From NCBI GenBank assembly GCA_002691245.1, contig NZHH01000024.1, positions 1 through 64,000 on the forward strand: a stretch of DNA of 64,000 nt, in the 5' to 3' direction. The position numbers were made by a program, and so were the translations under genes. This stretch comes from Methylaequor sp002691245. Its GTDB lineage: Bacteria > Pseudomonadota > Alphaproteobacteria > Methylaequorales > Methylaequoraceae. Under the pieces are notes generated by a model. It searched no databases and was not told where the DNA came from. It saw nothing but the letters and a program-made list of their open reading frames with translations. Positions 54,201-61,735 of the stretch are shown here, piece after piece (the first letter of the stretch is position 1; each line of letters begins with the position of its first letter).

Positions 54201-56369
54201 GTGGCCAAAAAAATTGTTGAGGGATTAAGAACTAATAGTCCTTCCACGGAAATTATCGGAACAGCTGTTGATTCCATTCCAAAAGATGGAAGTAGTTTTA
54301 GAGTAAAACATGATGGTTTGACTTATACATTAACTATGCAAAACGGTGAGGTTGTTGTTTCGGGAGGAGAAAAAGGATTGTTAACAGCTTACTTCGAAAA
54401 CCCAGAACCAATTATCGTAAATACCACAGGACTAGGAGGTGTAGATACTATTTCGTCAACAGAACATAATCTTAAAACTGGTGATGCAATTACCTATAAT
54501 GCTGCTNAAAAGGTAATTATTGATACAACAAACTTTAGTTCTACAAATACTATATCTGTAGCAAATAGTTTTACTAATAACGATCCTATTGTATATAAAA
54601 AAGGGGGAAGTCTTCCAATTTCAGGATTAGTTGATGGCACAACTTATTTTGTTAAAAATAGAACTGCAAATAGTTTTCAACTTTCTGCAACTTCTGGAGG
54701 AAGTGTTTTAACGATTTCCGGTGGAACTGGAGGGAGTGTTAATGATTCATTTGCTAGTCCAAGGGGCGGATTGGTAGATGGACAAACTTATTTCGTGGTC
54801 AAAGTTGATGATCATCGTTTTAAATTAGCAAATAATTACACATTAGCAACCAATAGTACACCATCAGTAATAACTATTGGAGCAAGTGGTGTAGGAGGTA
54901 ATTCTAATGATACATTTGATCCAAAAAAAAACCTTTATATTTCAGCAGGTAAATCTATATCAGCTTCCCAATTCTCATTCCCAGTTGATTCTGTAAATGA
55001 TGAAAATGCAAAATTATTTGGGATGCAAAGCACTAACATCAACACCACAATTACAGGAAAGTCAATCACTACTCCTGCTGCAAGTAATTCAACTCACTTT
55101 CATATGAAAATAAAAGATAACTCTTCAGTAATCGGAGTGTTTGTAAAATCTAATTCTAAAACAATCAATACATCAGGTGTAGGGGGTAGCTCTTCAACAT
55201 TGACCTCAAGTGGTCATGGTTTTAAAACTGGAGATAAAATTCTGTATACTGCTGGCGGAACGGCATTAAATGGTTTAACAAATGGAACATCGTACTTTGC
55301 CAAAGTTGTTGACGCTAATACATTTAGTTTAGCATCATCATTTTCTAATGCCACGTCTAGCACACCAACTCTTCTATCTTTCGGTGGAGGGAATGGTCAT
55401 TCAGGTGACACTTTTGCAACAGTTTACGCAACCGCTTTATTGAACGACAATTCTTCAACGCCAGCGTCTGCTGTTGGCATAACTGCCCAAATTAATCAAA
55501 TTAGTGATACCAATGCTCAAATTTCAATAATTAAGGAAGCAGATAAAAAACAAATTATTATAGATAGAATTACTTTTAGTGACGCTTCAACTGCTGAAGC
55601 TTATGGTTTTAAAACAAGTCAACTTAATCTAAATGTGCTAGAAGATGAAATAAGAGTTCAATCATTTTCTTCAGATATAAGTGGATCTCATGCTGTTGAC
55701 ATAGATGTTCCCTCTAGCAGCATAAAATCTTTGATAGGAAATAATTTGTCTATTTCTAATGTTCCTTCGGAGGACCTAATAATTCTTATGACAGGTAATG
55801 GTTCTAAAAACATTTCTTCGAGCTATGGAGAGGTGATTCCAAATACCAAAGACGAGGAATTTAAAATAACAGTAGATTCAACAAATAACAAAAAGATAGA
55901 GGTTCTTGATAGTGTAACTGGTCACACAATTGCAACAAGACTTATACCAGATGATGGCATTATAAGTGCTGTTGAAAAAACTCTTAGGATTAATGGTGAT
56001 GCTAAAGTAAAAGATTCTTTTACAATACTGAATAATAATGATGGGATTGGAGATAACCGAAATATACTTAAAATGATTGATCTTCAAAATTCAGATGTGA
56101 ACGGTTTAAATTCAGGAAGTTTTCAAGATATATTTAATAAAACAGCAACTGATATTGGAGCAACTGTGAGAAGTAGTCAAATGGAAGCTCAAGATGCAAA
56201 GGCGAGTAAAGACGAAGCAATTGCACTTGAAGATGAGAGATCAGGTGTGTCATTAGATGACGAAGCTTCCTCTTTGATTCAGTTTCAACAAGCATTCTCA
56301 GCTAATGCAAGAATTATTCAAACAGCAAGAGAACTTTTTGATTCATTGATGAGGGTTGTCTCTAGATAA
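51279..56369 (+). CDS. flgK: Hook-filament junction protein FlgK, giant form (1696 residues)
   Basis: FlgK joins hook and filament. The N-terminus (SGLQAYRQSLAVTGQNIANV followed by NTDGYKKRDV) and the C-terminal helix (LIQFQQAFSANARIIQTARE and LFDSLMRVV) are standard, and the coiled region to about residue 330 is normal. The centre is greatly expanded: usual FlgK has about 450-650 residues. The insert includes a domain (about 703-845) like one in the 519-residue flagellin, and a repeat area (about 1047-1381) with GGxxLxGLxxGxxYFVK-type modules. Codon use and composition (Ser/Thr/Asn/Gly-rich) suit an exposed surface domain. No frameshift is seen. Confidence 0.93.
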   Translation: MPSLFDIGKSGLQAYRQSLAVTGQNIANVNTDGYKKRDVALEEVSGAGGGVTEISDQTGLGVRVEQIRRAFDEFLIDKARQASSSFKSADTFSDEVRDLENLLLPTDTNLSSSIGDFFNSLQDIAAYPDDQASRIVAIEKGKDLASQFNMYSDRIDNLKKQVIDKTKNAVTSVNLISTQISNINAKILASGVATGGSNALLDQRDLLLDQLAELTQITVRYGSKGQAEVRLGNTGSGPIIISDTDNPTKGQNSTTIVEVLEQGGRLQPVVGISQVATNQIQAGLINGMVNSYALAEDTLKEIDALATLLSQKFNEVNQAGLDLDGQNGKQMFTVSSLQAVENPTNRSSVGVAVFVTNPLEIKSAEYKVIYHENEDLWKLSSNSLDKVISGRQTINGQGFKISFFGEPLDGDEFSIVPSSASKGMSFLLERPQDFAAGSKTLISSSSSNTGSANLEEISPIKFEDKTTIKNIDNVFSNGLSPVTSSKFSTDGGAAIIKAGTSFVNLSSYKAQPEIQFGISSSDLNSITSITVTMADSSSVTVDLTGIKTLEELADVLNRSRDVQGNAHSFRSMGLFASGGGSSLTIASNNKQFSSGAISASSTINANVVNPTVTEASKLQIFTREGRHIAGNVLSDSEIAQFLTEENGFNRFAEYRADYLNGTDSEKYREIEVSRSTSDGNYVISYGANGSAASAQRHATTVPASHVAAAYTLTVNSTSTGKSKNISVPIESSAGFVAGLINAEAKTLGVEAVASTKVKISAPSSDGTISFNLLSKAGAGNDADITASILSTDLTNLANSINNFSGRTGVIANLSSDKKHIIMENADGDDIQISAFSSPNTVEMEVLKNDFSSFSSPVTVTLDNTNFKAARFSGELEISSASAISTSNDGGSTTVTGTQSXLRDGFLNITSSXTGEIKTIKPILLQGDFSNGHPDGLSAASSILSYGLKIPADGNGAEFSTTVDLSGFETLQASDVAKKIVEGLRTNSPSTEIIGTAVDSIPKDGSSFRVKHDGLTYTLTMQNGEVVVSGGEKGLLTAYFENPEPIIVNTTGLGGVDTISSTEHNLKTGDAITYNAAXKVIIDTTNFSSTNTISVANSFTNNDPIVYKKGGSLPISGLVDGTTYFVKNRTANSFQLSATSGGSVLTISGGTGGSVNDSFASPRGGLVDGQTYFVVKVDDHRFKLANNYTLATNSTPSVITIGASGVGGNSNDTFDPKKNLYISAGKSISASQFSFPVDSVNDENAKLFGMQSTNINTTITGKSITTPAASNSTHFHMKIKDNSSVIGVFVKSNSKTINTSGVGGSSSTLTSSGHGFKTGDKILYTAGGTALNGLTNGTSYFAKVVDANTFSLASSFSNATSSTPTLLSFGGGNGHSGDTFATVYATALLNDNSSTPASAVGITAQINQISDTNAQISIIKEADKKQIIIDRITFSDASTAEAYGFKTSQLNLNVLEDEIRVQSFSSDISGSHAVDIDVPSSSIKSLIGNNLSISNVPSEDLIILMTGNGSKNISSSYGEVIPNTKDEEFKITVDSTNNKKIEVLDSVTGHTIATRLIPDDGIISAVEKTLRINGDAKVKDSFTILNNNDGIGDNRNILKMIDLQNSDVNGLNSGSFQDIFNKTATDIGATVRSSQMEAQDAKASKDEAIALEDERSGVSLDDEASSLIQFQQAFSANARIIQTARELFDSLMRVVSR
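54417..55419 (+). repeat. Protein-level repeat modules inside flgK, one nested
   Basis: Three related modules of about 80 residues occur. Module A starts at 54417 (KTGDAITYNAA) but is interrupted after 54506. Module B (54513-54755, GLVDGTTYFVKNRTANSFQL) occupies the gap, and A resumes at 54756 (GGLVDGQTYFVVKVDDHRFKL) to 54920. Module C (55162-55419, KTGDKILYTAGGTALNGLTN) is complete and shows what A would look like uninterrupted. Similarity is at protein level, so the copies are old or diverged. Confidence 0.7.
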
Positions 56370-56380
56370 TTGAAGTTGAT

Positions 56381-56396
56381 AGGCATGGAAATTGCT
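56381..56396 (+). promoter_or_regulatory. Sigma-54-like promoter of flgL
   Basis: AGGCAT-GGAAA-TTGCT keeps GG-N10-GC with only the leading T of the -24 box changed. The predicted +1 is 56407, one base before the flgL ATG at 56408, so flgL may have a leaderless message in addition to read-through from flgK. Confidence 0.62.
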
Positions 56397-56407
56397 AGGT
56401 TCACTAT

Positions 56408-57688
56408 ATGAAAATAAGTAACAAACTTTTTAATGACCAACAACTTGGTCAATTTTCCAAAAATATGGAAAAGATTCAAAAAATTCAAGATAAAATTTCA
56501 TCTGGAAAAAATATAATTTTTGCATCTGATGACCCGGTCGGAGCAGTTCAGTTATCAGGAATGAAAGATAACCTAAGTAGGGTAGGACGTTTTATTGAAA
56601 ACTCTAATATTGCACTGGACAGACTTCATCTTATGGATGCAACTATGGAAGCAATTAATACTGTTTTTATAAGAGCGAAAGAACTTGCTGTTCAGGCCTC
56701 AAATGACATTTATGGTGTTATGGATAGAGAGGCAATAGCAATAGAATTTGATGAAATGAAAAAAGAGTTGATGACATTGGCTAATACCCAAGATTCAACT
56801 GGTACATTTATTTATGCAGGTTTTAAAACAAAAACTAGTCCTTTTAAAATAAATGCAGACGGAGCTGTTGAGTATAAGGGTGACAGGGGTGTTCTGAATC
56901 TACAGGTAACTGAATCTAGACTCATAGAAACTTCAATCGATGGCAGCACTGTATTTCAGGATATAGTTACGTCTGAGGGCGTGTCCACAGATTTATTTGC
57001 TTCATTAGATAACATTAGTAGATCCATAAGGACAGCAGCAGGTGGAGTTGAAGAAGCAAAAGCTAATGGAATTGCTAAGTTGTCATTGACTAACGCAAAT
57101 CCAGGCACATATTCCTTTACAATTAATTCTGGAGATAAATCCTCAGATTTTTCTTTAAATATAACAGGGGATGATCTAACTGATGTTGCAAGTGCAATTA
57201 ATGGAGCAAACCTTGATATTACTGCAACTTTAGAGGATTCAAATAAAACGTTAAANTTAGTAAATACTTTAGGTAAAGACATTGATTTTGGAAACTTNNA
57301 AATAACTGGAATTGATAAAGCACAAGTNACTCCAACNTCTTTCTTTTCTTTTAAGGCNGTTGATGCTGCAGGAAACAATTTATCAAATGAACAAACNATT
57401 TATGACAAAGACCAGACAATTGCNAGTAGATTAGATGAAATTGTAACAATTCAAAGTCATGTATCTAATCAAAGAGCAAAAGTTGGTGCACGTATGAATA
57501 GTTCTGAAAGAATTAGAGATATCTTGGAAGAGAGACAAATTCTGATCAATCAAGATGTAAGTGAGCTTCAAGATGCTGATCTAGCTACACTTGTAACAAG
57601 TCTTCAATCTCAGTTAACTAGTCAAGAAGCTTCCCAAAAAGCCTTCATAAATATTTCAAAGTTAAATTTATTTGATTTTTTAGGTTAG
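56408..57688 (+). CDS. flgL: Hook-filament junction protein FlgL
   Basis: Second junction protein between FlgK and the filament. The N-terminus MKISNKLFNDQQLGQFSKNM with IQDKISSGKNIIFASDDPVG is the flagellin-like D0/D1 pattern, and the C-terminus LQSQLTSQEASQKAFINISK matches FlgL. A central variable region (about residues 210-320) contains a FlgL/flagellin hook-IN-like segment (NPGTYSFTINSGDKSSDFSL). 426 residues; some N bases at 57256-57424. It ends directly against the convergent 165-residue gene. Confidence 0.93.
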   Translation: MKISNKLFNDQQLGQFSKNMEKIQKIQDKISSGKNIIFASDDPVGAVQLSGMKDNLSRVGRFIENSNIALDRLHLMDATMEAINTVFIRAKELAVQASNDIYGVMDREAIAIEFDEMKKELMTLANTQDSTGTFIYAGFKTKTSPFKINADGAVEYKGDRGVLNLQVTESRLIETSIDGSTVFQDIVTSEGVSTDLFASLDNISRSIRTAAGGVEEAKANGIAKLSLTNANPGTYSFTINSGDKSSDFSLNITGDDLTDVASAINGANLDITATLEDSNKTLXLVNTLGKDIDFGNXXITGIDKAQXTPXSFFSFKXVDAAGNNLSNEQXIYDKDQTIXSRLDEIVTIQSHVSNQRAKVGARMNSSERIRDILEERQILINQDVSELQDADLATLVTSLQSQLTSQEASQKAFINISKLNLFDFLG

Positions 57689-58186
57689 TTATATAAAATC
57701 GTCAATACTTGGTTCCTTTTTTACAATCTCGCCTAGCTCTTGAAGGTCCTCTTCTTTTGCAATGTCCCAGCCTGCAGGAGCCTTTTCAAAATGTCCTGAT
57801 CTCAAAGAAAACGAATAAGCTTTAAAATTTTTAACAGATTTATTGCTATTGTACTGTCGTTCCTTGTCACCTTTCAATGAATTCTTGAAAATACCCTTAA
57901 TTTTTCTCTCACTTCTTCCATCATATTTAAATTTCCAAAAAACATAATTCATGGCTAATTCATGTGCTTCAAACATTGGGTTCTTTCTTTCTGATATGAA
58001 TCTAAGTATCTCTTCAGATGGGGATGCTATTTCTACTTCTTCAACATTTTTGTAATAATTTGATATTGCATCAGCATAATTCTTGGAAACCATATCTAAT
58101 GACAGTTGTTTTACAAGAAAATCCTTAACAGTAAGGCCTATGCAAATATCGTAGATAAACTCCGGACAGAATAATTTTTCACTCAT
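57689..58186 (-). CDS. Conserved-looking protein of unknown function in the flagellar cluster
   Basis: A 165-residue, mostly helical, charged protein without signal peptide or membrane segment. Noticeable parts are EILRFISERKNPMFEAHELA, YVFWKFKYDGRSERKIKGIF and an acidic end PSIDDFI. I do not recognise the family. It is the only minus-strand gene in the flagellar part, abutting the flgL stop and divergent from the first flagellin. A flagellin-specific regulator or chaperone is only a guess from position. Confidence 0.62.
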   Translation of the reverse strand: MSEKLFCPEFIYDICIGLTVKDFLVKQLSLDMVSKNYADAISNYYKNVEEVEIASPSEEILRFISERKNPMFEAHELAMNYVFWKFKYDGRSERKIKGIFKNSLKGDKERQYNSNKSVKNFKAYSFSLRSGHFEKAPAGWDIAKEEDLQELGEIVKKEPSIDDFI

Positions 58187-58342
58187 ATCAAAAATTTCTT
58201 ATTTAAAGGTAATTATATTATAAAATCTCATAATTCAATTAAAAACTAAATTATTCCAAAAAAACTTAACAAATTTGACTGATGTCGTTGTTATTGTAAC
58301 TAAAATTTATAAAGGTTAATGGAAACCAAAGGAGTATAAATA

Positions 58343-59098
58343 ATGCCATCACTATCAACATATACAAACGGAGCCGTTTATGCAGTTAACGCCTCTGCAC
58401 AAGCTAGAAGGTCATTAACGGCGTCGATGGGACGCTTGTCAACTGGAATAAGAACACTAAATGGTAATGATCCAGCCGGCCAAGCGGTCGCAAGTAACAT
58501 CACAACACAAGCCAGAAGTGCAAATGTTGCCGCTAGAAATGCTGAGGACGGCATTTCTGTTCTTCAGGCTGCTGAAGGTGTTTTATTAGAATTAGCAACA
58601 TTAAATACAAGATTAAGAGAGTTAGCAGTACAAAAGTTAAATTCAGGTTTTTTAAGTGCTGCTCAAGAAAATGCAATAACAACAGAAGAGAATCAAATTG
58701 TTACTGCTGCTGAAAAAATAAGCGAATCAACACTTAATGATAGAGAATTATTATCACCGTTTTTGCTTGCCATTAATAATCGAGGCACACTTACACAAAT
58801 GGGACCAGTTAAAAAACCAGTCTTACAAAGTGGTGTAGGAAACGTCGACACTCAAATGGCAAACATATCCACAGCTTTGGGGCAAGTTGCTGCGGGAATA
58901 AATGCGTTAAAAGGGCATCAAAGTAATATGTATTCATTCACTGCCAACGCACGCGCTGCTGCTTCAAGAATTCAGGATACTGATTTTGCTAAGGAGTCTG
59001 CCACTTTAGCACAAAGTAGTATTCTTAACCAATCTGCTCTAGCAATGGTGGCGCAAGCTAACAACGCTATGGCTAATATATTAACATTACTACAATAA
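58343..59098 (+). CDS. Short flagellin (first copy)
   Basis: A 251-residue filament protein made only of the D0/D1 helices: SMGRLSTGIRTLNGNDPAGQ, EDGISVLQAAEGVLLELATL and the C-terminal ASRIQDTDFAKESATLAQSS. It lacks D2/D3 surface domains. A strong AAGGAG ribosome binding site precedes the ATG. I found no sigma-54 site upstream, unlike the long flagellin. The second short flagellin follows after 22 bases, so the two are probably cotranscribed. Confidence 0.93.
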   Translation: MPSLSTYTNGAVYAVNASAQARRSLTASMGRLSTGIRTLNGNDPAGQAVASNITTQARSANVAARNAEDGISVLQAAEGVLLELATLNTRLRELAVQKLNSGFLSAAQENAITTEENQIVTAAEKISESTLNDRELLSPFLLAINNRGTLTQMGPVKKPVLQSGVGNVDTQMANISTALGQVAAGINALKGHQSNMYSFTANARAAASRIQDTDFAKESATLAQSSILNQSALAMVAQANNAMANILTLLQ

Positions 59099-59120
59099 CA
59101 TTAATTAAGGAGAAAATAAT

Positions 59121-59879
59121 ATGACATCTGTAAGTAACGCTGCCGTTGGTGCTTTTCTAGCTGGGAACGCTGCGGCGAAAGCAAGACACGGCATGAACGA
59201 AGCAATAGCTCGTCTGTCAACTGGTGTTAGATCTATGTACGGTGGTGACGCGGCTGGTGCATCTGTTGCTCATACTTTGAGAGCTGATGGACGAAGTGCG
59301 TTAATGGCTGCTCGTAACGTTGAGGATGGTATTTCATTCTTACAAGCGGGTGAGNCTGCGCTGTTAGAAATAGCTGCTCTTAACACAAGATTAAGAGAAC
59401 TTGCTGTTCAAGATCTAAACGCTGCATTCTTAGATGCTAACCAAGAAGCTGCTATCACTGCTGAAGAGGCTGCGATAGTTGCTGCTGGTAATGCAATCGA
59501 TACTGCAACACTAAATAACGTAGCTCTTTTGACTGCTGGAATTGGTTTTACAACTGATATGGACGGCACACTAACGACATTAGGAGCTGCTGCTGGTTTA
59601 ACTTTAGCGTCTGGTGTATCTAACGTTGATACTCAAATGGGTAAGATATCAAAAGCCTTGGGTTCTATGGCTGCTGGTATTGCTGCTCTAAAGGGTCATC
59701 AAGGTACATTGTATGCTTTATCTGCTAATGCAGAAGCTGCTGCTGCGCGTATTCAGGATACTGATTTTGCAAGATCATCTGCGAACTTAGCAAAATTTTC
59801 TATCTTGAACCAATCAGCAATGGCAATGGTATCACAAGCTAACCAAGCTAACGCTGCTGTTTTAGCAGTACTAAACTAA
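59121..59879 (+). CDS. Short, alanine-rich flagellin (second copy)
   Basis: A 252-residue D0/D1-only flagellin similar to its upstream neighbour (EAIARLSTGVRSMYGGDAAG, ALKGHQGTLYALSANAEAAA, ARIQDTDFARSSANLAKFS), with very high alanine content and few lysines. GCT and other C/G-containing codons are denser than in surrounding genes, consistent with a major, strongly expressed filament subunit. AAGGAG ribosome binding site. A strong terminator follows. Confidence 0.93.
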   Translation: MTSVSNAAVGAFLAGNAAAKARHGMNEAIARLSTGVRSMYGGDAAGASVAHTLRADGRSALMAARNVEDGISFLQAGEXALLEIAALNTRLRELAVQDLNAAFLDANQEAAITAEEAAIVAAGNAIDTATLNNVALLTAGIGFTTDMDGTLTTLGAAAGLTLASGVSNVDTQMGKISKALGSMAAGIAALKGHQGTLYALSANAEAAAARIQDTDFARSSANLAKFSILNQSAMAMVSQANQANAAVLAVLN

Positions 59880-59929
59880 TCTGTTTTAGTTNTACTATAA
59901 TATAACAAACAGGTACTCTTAAACAGCTT

Positions 59930-59966
59930 AAAAGGAGACTAAATTAAGATTAGTCTCCTTTTTTTT
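59930..59966 (+). terminator. Rho-independent terminator after the short flagellins
   Basis: Left arm AAAAGGAGACTAA, seven-base loop, right arm TTAGTCTCCTTTT, continuing into a run of T. It is the clearest intrinsic terminator in the window. It separates the paired short flagellins from the long flagellin, which has its own promoter. Confidence 0.93.
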
Positions 59967-60094
59967 AATGAATTTTTATTTAAAATATTAATCCTAACTT
60001 TAAATAGTCAAAATTATAACACTAAATATCGTACTTTTTCTTTAAATTTTACTACATACAGTATATTTTATGTTTTTTCTTAAAACACATTATT

Positions 60095-60110
60095 TGGCAT
60101 TCTAATTGCA
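60095..60110 (+). promoter_or_regulatory. Sigma-54 promoter of the long flagellin gene
   Basis: TGGCAT-TCTAA-TTGCA, a full consensus match in the 266-base gap after the short flagellins. The predicted +1 is about 60121, giving a 25-base leader that includes AAGGAG before the ATG at 60146. Apart from the terminator, I see nothing else in this gap. Confidence 0.9.
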
Positions 60111-60145
60111 CAACACTTACGTGAAAAAATTAAGGAGAAATATAA

Positions 60146-61705
60146 ATGGTTAGCGTAAGCACAGTAAATACTCACGCATCATTAAAGCATATNATAAAGA
60201 CTGAAAGAGAAATGCTTCANGCTATGGAAAGAATCTCTTCAGGTAAGAGAATTAATAATGCTGGTGATGATGCAGCCGGTGCAGCAATTAGTGATAGAAT
60301 GTTAGCGACGGTTAGAGCTTTAGATATGTCAATCAGAAATGCATCTGATGTATTGTCTATGGCCCAGGTTGCAGAAAGTGCGATCAATGAACATTCACAA
60401 GCTTTACAAAGAATTAGAGAATTATCAATNCAAGCAGCTACTGATATTTTAAATGCAGAACAAAGAATTTATCTACAAACTGAAGCTAACCAATTAATTC
60501 AAGAGATGGATAGAGTTGCAAGAGACACCACTTTTAACGAAATTGCTGTGCTAGATGGTACTTTTGCTGATAGACGTTTTCAAATCGGTTCCCATGAAAG
60601 AGAAAAAGCGGTTATCTCCGTCGCNAATATGAGAGTTGATAAGATTGGAGCATATCAAAGTTCAACAAGTATGGATGAGGCTGGTACNGCTANNAANCTA
60701 GCATCTGAGGGTGCTGTAGGCGCTAATGCCTCTGTTACAAGTAGAGTGGTAGATGGCGATGATCTAACAATTACTGGATTAGTTGGACAAACAACTATTG
60801 ACGTGAAAGCTGGGCACTCAGCCAAAGAGATAGTTGAATTAGTTAATGCAAAATTTGATAGCACTGGTGTAAGTGCAACTGCAACTACTACCGTTAAAAT
60901 GCAAGTAAATAGTTCTGATGCTGCAACAGATCATGTAGTATCTTTTAATTTATACGGTAAAAATACAACTGCTCAGGCAATCTCTGCAACAATTAATGTT
61001 GCGGCAGCAGTCGGAGCTTCAGATATGACAAACCTTCGTGATGCAATTAATGCCTATACTGCTAATACAGGAGTTAGAGCAACATTAAGTGCAGATAAAT
61101 CTAATATTATATTAGTCCAAGATGAAGGTGAGGATTTAATTATTGAAACTATTGATTTTGCAACTGTTTCAAATGCAAATACAAAATTTACATTTACAGC
61201 TATGTCTCAAGATCAAACTGATTCTGCAGCTACGCAAATAACAACAGCTGTAGATACTAACCACAATAGTGGTAACACCGATTCGGTTAGATTCACGGGA
61301 CAAATCACATTTCATTCATCACAAACTTTTACCGTTGCTGGTAACGCTGGTGGTGGCCTATACGAAGCTGCACCAGGTACAGCTACTTTAAACCAAGTTG
61401 GTTCAATTGACATTAGAACTGTGGCAGGTGCTGTTGATGCTTTAAAAGTAATTGATAGAGCACTTGATAGGGTTCATATGGAACGCGCAAAGTTTGGTGC
61501 AATTATGAGTAGGATGAATGTTGTTATTGACAATTTAACAAATGTGTCAACAAACCAACAAACCTCAAGATCAAGAATTACAGATGCAAATTTTGCAGCA
61601 GAATCAGCTCGACTTGCAAAATCACAAATTCTTCAACAATCTGGAATGAATATGATTTCTCAAGCATCTCGAACAATGCAAAATGTTTTAATTTTATTCC
61701 AATAA
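60146..61705 (+). CDS. Long flagellin with surface domain
   Basis: A 519-residue flagellin. The N-terminal D0/D1 (MERISSGKRINNAGDDAAGA, SDVLSMAQVAESAINEHSQA) and C-terminal D1/D0 (DANFAAESARLAKSQILQQS) enclose a variable part at about residues 170-430. Within it a segment (about 202-345) resembles a region of the giant FlgK (DxTNL, INxxxxxTGVxAxLSxDKxxII). It is probably the target of glycosylation and lysine methylation, since it offers an exposed D2/D3 that the short flagellins lack. A few N bases. Confidence 0.94.
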   Translation: MVSVSTVNTHASLKHXIKTEREMLXAMERISSGKRINNAGDDAAGAAISDRMLATVRALDMSIRNASDVLSMAQVAESAINEHSQALQRIRELSXQAATDILNAEQRIYLQTEANQLIQEMDRVARDTTFNEIAVLDGTFADRRFQIGSHEREKAVISVXNMRVDKIGAYQSSTSMDEAGXAXXLASEGAVGANASVTSRVVDGDDLTITGLVGQTTIDVKAGHSAKEIVELVNAKFDSTGVSATATTTVKMQVNSSDAATDHVVSFNLYGKNTTAQAISATINVAAAVGASDMTNLRDAINAYTANTGVRATLSADKSNIILVQDEGEDLIIETIDFATVSNANTKFTFTAMSQDQTDSAATQITTAVDTNHNSGNTDSVRFTGQITFHSSQTFTVAGNAGGGLYEAAPGTATLNQVGSIDIRTVAGAVDALKVIDRALDRVHMERAKFGAIMSRMNVVIDNLTNVSTNQQTSRSRITDANFAAESARLAKSQILQQSGMNMISQASRTMQNVLILFQ

Positions 61706-61735
61706 ACTAATGCTTTTCTAGGACGTTAATATAAC

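Noticed and set aside
55955..55970. A sigma-54-like sequence (TGGCAT-TATAA-GTGCT) inside flgK
   Set aside because: It lies deep in coding sequence about 440 bases before flgL, has a changed -12 box, and a better site exists right before flgL. Probably chance.
58187..58342. Promoter for the first short flagellin
   Set aside because: TTGACT at 58275 is a fair -35, but no acceptable -10 at 16-18 bases and no sigma-54 or clear sigma-28 match; left unassigned.
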